Source: G965230065 sp965230065
GTDB taxonomy: Bacteria; Bacteroidota; Bacteroidia; Cytophagales; Cyclobacteriaceae
Length of the DNA: 64,000 nt
Direction: 5' to 3'
Assembly (NCBI GenBank): GCA_965230065.1
Contig: OZ245942.1
Span: forward strand, 1,798,001-1,862,000
Shown here in pieces: positions 50,045 through 58,172 of the stretch. A program made the position numbers and the translations under genes. Below the pieces are notes generated by a model. That model had not been told where the DNA came from and did no database searches. It saw nothing but the letters and a program-made list of their open reading frames with translations. How positions within the stretch are numbered: position 1 is the stretch's first letter; each line of letters begins with the position of its first letter.

Positions 50045-51889
50045 CTAATTAACATTAAAATCCCCACGCAATTCCCTGAACCTTTTCCTTACTTCAGCCA
50101 CGTAAATGCTGCCGGGGTAATCTTTTAAAAATGCAGCGTATACTTCCATGGCCTTGTCGGTATCTTTTATTTGCTCTTCATAAATTTTTCCTTTCATGTA
50201 GGAGGCGTCGTCCCCTAAAATATCATAATTGTAGGCCGTCTCTATTACTTCCAGATGGTCTAGTGATTTCTCGAACTCACCTAATTGCATGGTCACTTTC
50301 GCCATGAGCCAATGGATTTCGTCTGCCAGTGAGTGGGAGGGACTGGCTTTTAGCATGCTGTCTAATTTTTGTAATGCTTCATCGGGTTTGTTTTGGAACA
50401 GCATGAGTTCTACGTTGGCATATTCCTGCATGGCTTGGTCTGTAGTATCTAATACTGTATTATTTTGAATAAGAATGCTTAGTGACATGGCATCGTTTGC
50501 TATTTCCCGGGTTGTGGCCAGCTTCAACACATCCAGATGTTCTTGTGCCAGGGTAAATTCACCTTTGTAGTAAGATAGTTTCGCATTTCTGAGTTTTGCT
50601 TCGTACCCAACTGGCTCTTCTTTGTGTGCTTTTTCAACTTGTGAATACAATAGGGTTGACTCCCAGGACTGATTGATGAGCAGGTATATATCGCCCAGGT
50701 CCAGCTTGCAGGTTGCCTTTAATTCTCTTTTGGCTTTGCTACTCTCAACTACTCTTTTTAGTATTTCTATTGCCTTTTCTTTCTGGTCCAGATAAAAAGC
50801 ATACAAAAGGGCCTGTGAGCGCATGGCTTCCAGGGTGGTATTATTCACACCTACCGGCGACTGGAGGTTTTCGTCAATAAATACCTGATAATCATTGATA
50901 AGGTTAATAATTTCCTGTTCTGCTACAGGGTAGTCTGTTTTTACCAATTCTTCCCTGGCCTTTATTTTCAGGCGGCTGGCTATCACATACGTTGCGCTTT
51001 TTGGGTATTTTTCTATTAAATAATCATACATTTTAAGGGCATTTCTGAAATCCTGGTTTTCCATGGCTATGCCAGCTACTTCCATTACCCTTTCCCCTTC
51101 CGACCTGGTTCGGCGGTCAATTGCCTTAGCCTGTATAAAAGCTCCGTAGAAGTTTTTTTGTTGAAGGTTAACCCAGATGAGCAATTCACTATATAACTGC
51201 TTGTCTGGATATTCCTGCACATAAGCGAAGAGCTTATCTGCCAGGTTGAGCATGTCTTCTTCCTCGGTCAGCACATTTTGCAATACGTTCTCTACGTACG
51301 TTACATGCGACTGGTCTTGCTCGGCATACTTCAGGTACTCCTCTATCATTTTATCTTTTTCGTTAAGCCTGCGGTACACGTTGGCCAGTTCAAGGGCATA
51401 TTGTCCTGCGTCGCTATTCGACTCCCTTCCGGCCATGTATACATGGACCGCCTCCTCTATCAATTCATTCTTTATAAAATGGCTGGCAACAATCCTTACT
51501 TTGTAAGGGTCTGTTTTTATTTCATTGATTACCGCGTTGAAATATTTTTGTGCGTTTTCATCTTTTCCCTGCCGGAGATAGGTGATGCCTGCATCAAGTT
51601 TATAGATAAAATTTTCCGGATAGTACTTCAACACTTTGTCTACATAATCTTCCGCTTCTTTTATATATCCATTGTCCAGTAGCAAGCGCATGTATCTGCT
51701 ATGGATCACCGGAATATTTTTTTTATTCCCGGCCAGTTCTTCATACAAAACTTTTGCCTTTGCAATTTCGCCTTTATCATCGTATTCCTGGGCCAGTTCT
51801 ATTTTTTGGTTATTCTGCCCTAAAGCCGCTCCGTAAACAATAACAAGCAATAACATACTTGTTATTTTTAATGTTATTTTCTTTTTCAT
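50045..51889 (-). CDS. Exported TPR-repeat protein
   Basis: 614 residues from ATG 51889. A signal peptide (MKKKITLKITSMLLLVIVYGAALG) is followed almost entirely by tetratricopeptide-like helices: IELAQEYDDKGEIAKAKVLYEELA (about 29-52), YIKEAEDYVDKVLKYYP, GKDENAQKYFNAVINEIKT, and near the end FEKSLDHLEVIETAYNYDIL and DTDKAMEVYAAFLKDYPGS. No enzymatic motif. Such proteins scaffold periplasmic or outer-membrane complexes. Its start codon borders the AT-rich tract of the proposed replication origin, and its promoter must lie in that tract. Confidence 0.85.
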   Translation of the reverse strand: MKKKITLKITSMLLLVIVYGAALGQNNQKIELAQEYDDKGEIAKAKVLYEELAGNKKNIPVIHSRYMRLLLDNGYIKEAEDYVDKVLKYYPENFIYKLDAGITYLRQGKDENAQKYFNAVINEIKTDPYKVRIVASHFIKNELIEEAVHVYMAGRESNSDAGQYALELANVYRRLNEKDKMIEEYLKYAEQDQSHVTYVENVLQNVLTEEEDMLNLADKLFAYVQEYPDKQLYSELLIWVNLQQKNFYGAFIQAKAIDRRTRSEGERVMEVAGIAMENQDFRNALKMYDYLIEKYPKSATYVIASRLKIKAREELVKTDYPVAEQEIINLINDYQVFIDENLQSPVGVNNTTLEAMRSQALLYAFYLDQKEKAIEILKRVVESSKAKRELKATCKLDLGDIYLLINQSWESTLLYSQVEKAHKEEPVGYEAKLRNAKLSYYKGEFTLAQEHLDVLKLATTREIANDAMSLSILIQNNTVLDTTDQAMQEYANVELMLFQNKPDEALQKLDSMLKASPSHSLADEIHWLMAKVTMQLGEFEKSLDHLEVIETAYNYDILGDDASYMKGKIYEEQIKDTDKAMEVYAAFLKDYPGSIYVAEVRKRFRELRGDFNVN

Positions 51890-52300
51890 GCCATGTTAGT
51901 TATTAACCTGCTAATTATAATATTTAATTATTATTTAATATACTATTATTATCTATTATACTGTGGATATGTGGATAACTCTTAAATAATACAGTTGTTA
52001 TTTCGATTTGTGAATAACTAATATATTTATCTACAGGTTATCCACAACGTTATCCACAAATAAAAACCTGATTACCAACCACTTACAGAAAATAATCTCT
52101 TTTTCGAGTAAATTTGTGGATAACTTTTTCATATTTCGTTATTGTTGATAACCTGGTGGATAACTCGCACTTGTTAACATTTGTCCACTTTTTCCTATGC
52201 GCTATCCAGTGTGTTGTGGATAATATTATCTTGTCCACAAGATATTCACTCCTTATACACCAGTTATCCACAGCCGATGTGGATAACTGGATAACTTTTT
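51890..52300. other. oriC: Probable chromosomal replication origin (oriC)
   Basis: A 411-bp gap packed with DnaA boxes. Exact TTATCCACA (either strand) occurs seven times: 51970-51978, 52038-52046, 52050-52058, 52115-52123, 52215-52223, 52264-52272, 52278-52286. Relaxed matches add TTATTCACA (52009-52017), TTATCTACA (52027-52035), TTATCCACC (52155-52163) and TTATACACC (52253-52261). The left 70 bp (51893-51961) is almost pure A/T and would be the unwinding element. A perfect 18-bp palindrome with a TCCAC core lies at 52227-52244. mnmG (gidA), a classical oriC neighbour, is 2 kb away and a parS site 5 kb away. dnaA itself is not in the window, which is common in Bacteroidota. Confidence 0.88.
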
Positions 52301-54295
52301 TTAAAAGGCAATGTCTTCCCCTTCCAATGTCCACTTCGCCCTCAAAGGAATTTCCTTTTCATAAAATAGAACGGGTTCTGGCTCTCGTAGTTCCAGGATA
52401 TTTCCTTTGTCCCATTTTCCATTTTCATTTAAATCTACTAACACCCTGATGAAGTATGTTCCAGGCTCAATAAAATCAAAAGTATAAGTGGTTTGGTTTT
52501 TTATTTCCCGCACTACTTTATACTGATCATTCAAGAGCTGTATGGTATAACTTTTATGGTCAGTAGTGATAGTTCCTTTTATGGTTCCAAATTCTTCGGG
52601 GTTGATATGTGCAAAAGTTTGTTTCATACTTTTGCTGCTATCCAGTTCTACACTCATGAATGCACCTTTTCCAATTTTCAGGTTAAACCCTTTGGCAAGT
52701 GGTATTTCTCTTTTATCTATTACAATTTTAGTACCGACTGTGGTCGTATCAGCTAATTGCGTGAGTAGGTTTAGTTGCTCGGCTTCACTCACTAAGGTAG
52801 AGAGGCTATCCAGTATTTTCTGTATCGTCCGGTCGTTTAGTGAGTGGTTCAGGGCTTTGGTAAGCCTTAGCTTGTCTTCCAGGGTGTTGGCCATCTTCAA
52901 ACTGTCAAGCAGGTTTTGCTCGAAAGCAATTTTCTTTTCCGCTTCTATGCTGTCTTGCGTTAGAAAGATATTTTTTATTTGTTCCAACAAAGTATCTTTA
53001 TCAACAATTTTATCAATGGTAAGTTCATCCCTGTATTTGTTCCATGTAAAATCTTGCTCTGGTGCAAAGGGGATGGTTACCAGTGTGTCGTACTCTAGCA
53101 TGATGCTATCAAGGTTGATTCCGATAACTGGTTTGCTGAAAGTTACTGAAGCTTTTATAGAGTAATTGTCATTTCTGTTATTGGCTTTAAGGGTTTGGGT
53201 AAACGGTTCGGGTTTGCGTTGTGTTTCTTCAAACTTTATATAGACCGTATCTTTAATCAGCTGTTGTATTGAGTCCACTGCTGTGATAATGGCCTTTACA
53301 CTATCTTGTCTGAATGTATTATAAATTCTGACCACTTTGTGTTCTTCCTGAAAGTTACTGTAGAGAGTGGTAGGGTCATATATAAGGATATTTTCTGGAA
53401 GGGAGTCTTGAAATGCTGTTGATACAAGGCCTTCATTTATGTCTATCTCATATTGGGTAATATATTTATTGAACCTAAATTCGTAATATTTTCCATTGGG
53501 TCTGCTACCCAGTATCTCTACAGGCCGGACATCCATTCCATAGATTGAGAGGTTTACATTTTGATATGTGGTGGTCAAAGAATCTCCGGGGGAGGCTTCA
53601 TATCGGCCAAAGTTTATTGGCGGTGCCCTGAAGCCATAAGGCTCTTTGTCAGATTCTGCCTGTAAATTATTGCTTTCATCTTTGAATGCGAATATTCTGT
53701 ATGAACCTTCCCTGATGTACTTGATTTCATAATTCCCCTCTTCATCTGTTTTACTTAGATACATAGGGCCGCTATTGAAAATGTCCAGCGTATCGTTTAC
53801 ATCATAAAGCCCCACAATAATATCTTCAGCGGGTAACTGGGCCATGAGCTGATTGACATTTCCTTGTACGGCGAAAGAGTCGATGGTGGGACCGGTGCTG
53901 AATGCTATTACTACATTTTCTGCGATGTTTTGTTCTGTTACATCTTTGATGGCTTCCCTAAAGTTGATGGTATAGGTCGTACTATCCTGTAACGTATCGT
54001 TTACGGTTAGGGTGAGCGTTCTTTTGTTGATTTTGAAGTCATAGTTTTTTATGGGGGGGTTAATGATGATATCTTTTTTCAGGGTTCTTGCCTGTATAAA
54101 TTCATCAAAAACGAGCTCTAATTCGTCTTCCTGAAAGTTAGTGGTTTCTATGGGCGGGTACATATTGACCAAAGTTGGAGGTATACTATCCCTGGGGCCT
54201 CCGGTAGGGGCGCCTTGCCTTGCGCACGAAGACATAACATTAGCGATAGTTACCGCTAATAGGGTAATATATATTATGCTTATGAGTTGTTTCAT
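52301..54295 (-). CDS. Lipoprotein with Ig-like (Big_5) domain
   Basis: 664 residues from ATG 54295. The lipoprotein signal ends MSSC with C23, followed by the common Bacteroidota start ARQGAPTGGPRDSIPPTLV. Residues about 36-135 form a bacterial Ig-like domain of the SbsA/Big_5 type (EDELELVFDEFIQARTLKK, YTINFREAIKDVTEQNIA, VVIAFSTGP). A carboxypeptidase-regulatory-like segment follows (GNYEIKYIREGSYRIFAFKD). The middle has a Leu/Asp-rich helical stretch (about 440-530), and the end (YTFDFIEPGTYFIRVLVDLNENGKWDKGN) is another beta sandwich with a calcium-loop-like DLNENGKWD. Likely a surface or periplasmic structural protein; its 3' end abuts the proposed origin. Confidence 0.85.
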   Translation of the reverse strand: MKQLISIIYITLLAVTIANVMSSCARQGAPTGGPRDSIPPTLVNMYPPIETTNFQEDELELVFDEFIQARTLKKDIIINPPIKNYDFKINKRTLTLTVNDTLQDSTTYTINFREAIKDVTEQNIAENVVIAFSTGPTIDSFAVQGNVNQLMAQLPAEDIIVGLYDVNDTLDIFNSGPMYLSKTDEEGNYEIKYIREGSYRIFAFKDESNNLQAESDKEPYGFRAPPINFGRYEASPGDSLTTTYQNVNLSIYGMDVRPVEILGSRPNGKYYEFRFNKYITQYEIDINEGLVSTAFQDSLPENILIYDPTTLYSNFQEEHKVVRIYNTFRQDSVKAIITAVDSIQQLIKDTVYIKFEETQRKPEPFTQTLKANNRNDNYSIKASVTFSKPVIGINLDSIMLEYDTLVTIPFAPEQDFTWNKYRDELTIDKIVDKDTLLEQIKNIFLTQDSIEAEKKIAFEQNLLDSLKMANTLEDKLRLTKALNHSLNDRTIQKILDSLSTLVSEAEQLNLLTQLADTTTVGTKIVIDKREIPLAKGFNLKIGKGAFMSVELDSSKSMKQTFAHINPEEFGTIKGTITTDHKSYTIQLLNDQYKVVREIKNQTTYTFDFIEPGTYFIRVLVDLNENGKWDKGNILELREPEPVLFYEKEIPLRAKWTLEGEDIAF

Positions 54296-54351
54296 TAGGT
54301 TTTTCAGGTCGGTATGTGTTTTATTGTTAGTTTATATTTCATGTATTTAAC

Positions 54352-54389
54352 AAAAAAAATGCCCACTTCCTTTTGGGATAGCAGGCATT
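54352..54389 (-). terminator. Rho-independent terminator of mnmG
   Basis: On the minus strand a 10-bp stem (AATGCCTGCT with its partner, including two G-T pairs; plus-strand arms 54358-54368 and 54380-54389) is followed by eight T residues (54352-54359 complement), 25 bp after the mnmG stop. Confidence 0.72.
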
Positions 54390-54413
54390 AAGATAACGTT
54401 TTTCCGATATTAT

Positions 54414-56279
54414 TTATTTGCCCAAGTACACCATAATGATAGAAATATCAGAAGGGGAAACCCCGGATATCCTGCTTGCCTGTCCTAAGGTTTCCGGTTT
54501 TATTTTCTTGAGCTTCTCCCGGGCTTCTGTTGACAAGGCTTTGATATCATCATAATTTATTTTTCCCGAAATACGGAAGCCTTCCATATTACCCAGGCGA
54601 TTTGCCAGGAGTTTTTCTTTATGCAGGTATGTTTCGTATTTCGTTAATATTTCTACCTGTTCCAGCACATCCTCCGGAATCTGATTTAGTTCTTTTTCTA
54701 TTTCGTTATCTAATTCCTTTATCAGGTGGAAATTCATTTCTGGCCTTTTCAAAAGTTTTTCTACTGATATTTTTTCTTTGATAGTAGCCGTATTTAAACT
54801 CCCCAGGTGTTCGTTTACCTCTTCTAAAGGAGCTACTTTCTGTTTTTTAATGGCTTCCTGCAAATGTTTTATTCCATTCTTTTTATCCAACACTTTTTCT
54901 AATCGCTCAATACTAATCAAGCCCAGGCTATGTCCGATTTCTGAGAGTCGTAGGTCAGCATTGTCTTGTCGTAACAACAATCTGAATTCTGCACGTGAAG
55001 TAAACATCCTGTAGGGTTCTTCTGTACCTTTGTTAATCAGGTCGTCAATTAATACACCGATATAGGCTTCTGACCTTTTCAATACAAAAGCCTCTTTTTC
55101 ATTTATTTTGCTGTGGGCATTGATGCCTGCTACCATCCCCTGGCATGCGGCTTCTTCGTATCCGGTGGTTCCATTAATTTGCCCTGCAAAATACAGGTTT
55201 TCCACTAATTTGGTTTCCAGGGTAAGCTTTAATTGTGTAGGCGGAAAATAATCATATTCAATGGCATATCCCGGGCGGAACATTTTCGCCTGTTCAAATC
55301 CGGGTATTTTCCGCAATGCTTTTTGCTGTACATCCTCGGGAAGTGAAGTGGAAAACCCATTTACATATACTTCTACGGTATTCCATCCTTCCGGCTCTAC
55401 AAATATTTGATGCCGGTCCCTTTCTGCAAACCGGTTAATTTTATCTTCGATGGATGGGCAATACCTTGGGCCTACTCCCTGAATCCTTCCGGTAAACATG
55501 GGCGAACGGTCAAAACCTGTTTCCAGTATTTCGTGAACTTCAGGGTTGGTGTAGGTAATGTGACAGCTTCTTTGTTTTACGAGTGGAAGCGTGTTAGTAA
55601 AAGAAAACTTGCCCGGGTTTTCGTCTCCGGGTTGTTCTTCCATTTTGGTATAATCCAAACTTCTTCCGTCTATTCGGGGAGGTGTTCCTGTTTTCATCCT
55701 GCCTGATTCAAAGCCCAGTTCTACCAATTGCTCAGTTATTCCTTTGGCAGCCCGTTCTCCAGATCGCCCCCCTCCTATTCTTTTTTCACCTATGTGGATG
55801 ACACCGTTCAAAAATGTTCCGTTGGTAAGGATAACCGTCTTTGATCTGATTTCAATACCCAATGAAGTCCGTACCCCCACGGCATTATTATTTTCAACGA
55901 TTACTTCTACCACCATCTCCTGCCAAAAGTCAACATTGGGCGTAGCCTCCAGGGCTAGTCTCCATTCTTCGGCAAAGCGCATTCGGTCATTTTGTGAGCG
56001 GGGGCTCCACATGGCCGGCCCTTTTGACCTGTTGAGCATACGGAATTGTATCATCGATTTATCTGTGATAATCCCGGAATATCCGCCCAACGCATCTATT
56101 TCCCGGACGATTTGTCCTTTCGCCACACCACCCATGGCCGGGTTGCAAGACATTTGAGCGATGGTTTGCATATTCATGGTGACCAGCAAAACACTTGACC
56201 CCATGTTGGCCGCGGCCGCCGCAGCTTCACAACCTGAATGCCCCGCTCCTACTACGATTACGTCATATTCTTTAAACAT
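54414..56279 (-). CDS. mnmG: tRNA uridine 5-carboxymethylaminomethyl modification enzyme MnmG (GidA)
   Basis: 621 residues from ATG 56279. FAD-binding subunit that with MnmE installs cmnm5 on U34 of certain tRNAs, in the cytoplasm. The N-terminal dinucleotide motif is DVIVVGAGHSGCEAAAAAA with GxGxxG at 11-16, followed by SCNPAMGGVAKGQIVREIDALGG and the conserved MLNRSKGPAMWSPRSQNDR. Central GEKRIGGGRSGERAA and RMKTGTPPRIDGRSLDY and late FAGQINGTTGYEEAACQGMVAGINA are signature segments; the C-terminal helical GidA-associated domain ends GQASRISGVSPSDISIIMVYLG. Length is normal. It lies 2 kb from the proposed oriC but is transcribed toward it. Confidence 0.98.
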   Translation of the reverse strand: MFKEYDVIVVGAGHSGCEAAAAAANMGSSVLLVTMNMQTIAQMSCNPAMGGVAKGQIVREIDALGGYSGIITDKSMIQFRMLNRSKGPAMWSPRSQNDRMRFAEEWRLALEATPNVDFWQEMVVEVIVENNNAVGVRTSLGIEIRSKTVILTNGTFLNGVIHIGEKRIGGGRSGERAAKGITEQLVELGFESGRMKTGTPPRIDGRSLDYTKMEEQPGDENPGKFSFTNTLPLVKQRSCHITYTNPEVHEILETGFDRSPMFTGRIQGVGPRYCPSIEDKINRFAERDRHQIFVEPEGWNTVEVYVNGFSTSLPEDVQQKALRKIPGFEQAKMFRPGYAIEYDYFPPTQLKLTLETKLVENLYFAGQINGTTGYEEAACQGMVAGINAHSKINEKEAFVLKRSEAYIGVLIDDLINKGTEEPYRMFTSRAEFRLLLRQDNADLRLSEIGHSLGLISIERLEKVLDKKNGIKHLQEAIKKQKVAPLEEVNEHLGSLNTATIKEKISVEKLLKRPEMNFHLIKELDNEIEKELNQIPEDVLEQVEILTKYETYLHKEKLLANRLGNMEGFRISGKINYDDIKALSTEAREKLKKIKPETLGQASRISGVSPSDISIIMVYLGK

Positions 56280-56409
56280 CTTATTTGTTTTACAGGTAAT
56301 AAATATTTTTCTGCCTTTCTCTTCCTACAAGTATATTTTTTTGACTGAGTATGTTACATTATCGGTTAACTTGTGCGTACCACAAATTTACTCTGAAATC
56401 ATTTTATGT

Positions 56410-57135
56410 TTATTGTCTTTTTATATTTTTCAACCCTACCCAATCATGTTCAATGTTTTTCATCAAAAAGGCATTATCAAAATTTACCGATCCATGTGGA
56501 AAAATATTCTTATTCTCAAAAAAGCTTGAATGAACTGATCCCACTTCAAGAAGTGATACTTTCCAACTTTTTGTTTTTAGTTTAAGCCCAACAAAAGTTT
56601 TATTATTTGGTGAGTAACCAACTGAACCATTCTCAAAGAATTCTGAAACACATTCTAAATTTTCAAAGATACTTTCCTCATTCCACGTATTCGTTTCTCT
56701 TGCCTTAATGTGTAGTGTTGTATTATCACGGCTCAAGAAACCCACTTCATATTTTCCATTAAATTCATTTACAGTAAACTTTGCTAAATGATGAGTTCCA
56801 GGAAATATCTTCCCCCCTGCAATAGAATTTAATTTTGATGAAGTGTCCCTTCGTGGAATGAAAACACCTTCTTTTAATTCTCCATCTTCTATCCATTCAA
56901 CAGCAATTCTATGGGCACCATTTTCTGATGAAATTCCAATTAGCTTTGGGAACCCTTTTGGTCTTATTTCTTTTAACCTTATCAACCAAATCCCAGCAAT
57001 TCCTTTTCCATTTACTAGTTTGGGTCTAAAGGGTTTAGGTGAATAACTTTCTAATACCTCTCTATCAACTTTGTGTTTGATAAGAATTCTCCGGTCTATA
57101 ATCCCTTCTATTTTGGGTATTATCATTTGGTTCAT
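56410..57135 (-). CDS. DUF2071-like (YqjF-type) protein
   Basis: 241 residues from ATG 57135. It resembles the acetoacetate-decarboxylase-like DUF2071 family: an N-terminal IDRRILIKHKVDREVLESYSPKPFRPKLVNG, then GIAGIWLIRLKEIRPKGFPKLIGISSENGAHRIAVEW, and later FIPRRDTSS, HHLAKFTVNEFNGKYEVGFLSRDN and the C-terminal FFENKNIFPHGSVNFDNAFLMKNIEHDW. No signal or membrane segment. Enzymatic function is not known for these relatives. The key Lys of acetoacetate decarboxylase is not identifiable by eye. It stands between mnmG and the parS site, on the same strand as mnmG, with about 130 bp of AT-rich DNA between them. Confidence 0.75.
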   Translation of the reverse strand: MNQMIIPKIEGIIDRRILIKHKVDREVLESYSPKPFRPKLVNGKGIAGIWLIRLKEIRPKGFPKLIGISSENGAHRIAVEWIEDGELKEGVFIPRRDTSSKLNSIAGGKIFPGTHHLAKFTVNEFNGKYEVGFLSRDNTTLHIKARETNTWNEESIFENLECVSEFFENGSVGYSPNNKTFVGLKLKTKSWKVSLLEVGSVHSSFFENKNIFPHGSVNFDNAFLMKNIEHDWVGLKNIKRQ

Positions 57136-57293
57136 CTAAATACTACCAACTTGATTCAACGTCTTATATTTATCCCTTGTTCTATAGTTTAGCAGGACTT
57201 TTGAATACTTCGGTCTTATCCCTGTGGATTCCGCCCAACATGGGTTTAGCTAGGCATTACTTTCTTCAGGCAATATTGATTAGATAATAATTA

Positions 57294-57315
57294 AAGTGTT
57301 CCACGTGGAACACTT
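57294..57315. other. parS: parS centromere-like site (ParB-binding)
   Basis: The 16-bp core TGTTCCACGTGGAACA (57297-57312) matches the bacterial chromosomal parS consensus TGTTnCACGTGnAACA exactly, and the palindrome extends perfectly to 22 bp (57294-57315). It lies between DUF2071 and ybeY, 5.0 kb from the proposed oriC. ParB loading here would guide chromosome segregation with ParA and SMC. It also lies just after the ybeY stop codon. Confidence 0.92.
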
Positions 57316-57328
57316 GGTGTTTTTATTA

Positions 57329-57751
57329 CTACTGATACAAAGATAAATAAGAATTTTCTTTCTCTCTCATGGTTTGCTGCTCAGATTCAGATTTGTCGTT
57401 ATACCCAAGCAAGTGTAAAACTCCGTGAACCATTACCCGGTGTAATTCAGTATCGAAGCTGATATTAAAAAGTTGGGCGTTTTCCTGAACCCTGTCAATA
57501 CTAATGAAAATATCACCTTCTACAAGATGTGGGGAGTCTGAGTAGCTAAAGGTAATGATATCGGTAAAGTCATGATGTTGAAGGTACTGCTCGTTGACGT
57601 CGAGGAGATATGAGTCATCACAGAAAATGAAATTTAAAAAAGAGAGTTCATAGTTTTCATCAGATATTACTTGCTGAATCCAATCGGCAATTCTTTGAGG
57701 CTGATTAATAGAAAAATCAATGTTTTCTGAAAAGAAATGAACTGTGCTCAT
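57329..57751 (-). CDS. ybeY: Endoribonuclease YbeY (rRNA maturation factor)
   Basis: 140 residues from ATG 57751, starting 4 bp after the upstream RsbW-like stop. Small metallo-RNase involved in 16S rRNA 3'-end maturation and ribosome quality control. The metal motif is HRVMVHGVLHLLGYNDKSE near 108-126: the first two ligands are His as in the H3xH5xH rule, but the third position is Asp (YND instead of YDH). This substitution is also my recollection for other Bacteroidota. Other segments: QRIADWIQQVISDENYELSFLNFIFCDDSYLLDVN and HHDFTDIITFSYSD. The final part EQQTMREKENSYLSLY is as in the family. Confidence 0.93.
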   Translation of the reverse strand: MSTVHFFSENIDFSINQPQRIADWIQQVISDENYELSFLNFIFCDDSYLLDVNEQYLQHHDFTDIITFSYSDSPHLVEGDIFISIDRVQENAQLFNISFDTELHRVMVHGVLHLLGYNDKSESEQQTMREKENSYLSLYQ

Positions 57752-57755
57752 TAAA

Positions 57756-58172
57756 TTATGCCATGTAAAAGGTCAGTTCCAACTTTCTACCCAAGTCTTT
57801 AAATTCCATCTCATCAGATAAATGCTTGATAAGGAAAATCCCCCTGCCACTGGGCTTGTCTACGTTATCAGGAGAAGTAGGGTCCGGTAGTTTGTCATAT
57901 TCAAACCCACTGCCTTCATCTTCAATGATAAACTTAATAGCGCTATCCTGAAGCTCAAGAGAAAGGTATACATTTTTATCAGCAACGCTTTTATTTCCGT
58001 GTACGATGGCATTGTTGACCGACTCGGTTACGGCAATCATAATATTACCATAAATATCATCATTCAGCTGATATTTCTCTTTTGCATTGTCAATGAAGCT
58101 TTCAATGATCCTGATATTTTCAGTCAATGAAGGAATTTGAATACTGATGGAATCCATAGGGTTATTATTCAT
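57756..58172 (-). CDS. RsbW-like anti-sigma/serine-kinase-type ATPase domain protein
   Basis: 138 residues from ATG 58172, overlapping the DUF4175 stop by 8 bp; ATG 58157 would avoid this. A single HATPase_c domain of the GHKL family: N box VTESVNNAIVHGNKS near 48-62, G1 box FIIEDEGSGFEYDKLPDP near 82-99, and G2 box PSGRGIFLIKHLSDEMEF near 106-123. Relatives (RsbW, SpoIIAB, BtrW) bind or phosphorylate anti-anti-sigma factors, yet no partner STAS-domain gene is adjacent. In Bacteroidota this small ATPase often stands beside ybeY, as here. Precise function is unclear; regulatory role is inferred. Confidence 0.86.
   Translation of the reverse strand: MNNNPMDSISIQIPSLTENIRIIESFIDNAKEKYQLNDDIYGNIMIAVTESVNNAIVHGNKSVADKNVYLSLELQDSAIKFIIEDEGSGFEYDKLPDPTSPDNVDKPSGRGIFLIKHLSDEMEFKDLGRKLELTFYMA

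Noticed and set aside
51962..52286. DnaA boxes read as plasmid iterons
   Set aside because: The boxes are unevenly spaced and on both strands, no rep gene is near, and the surroundings are housekeeping chromosomal genes.
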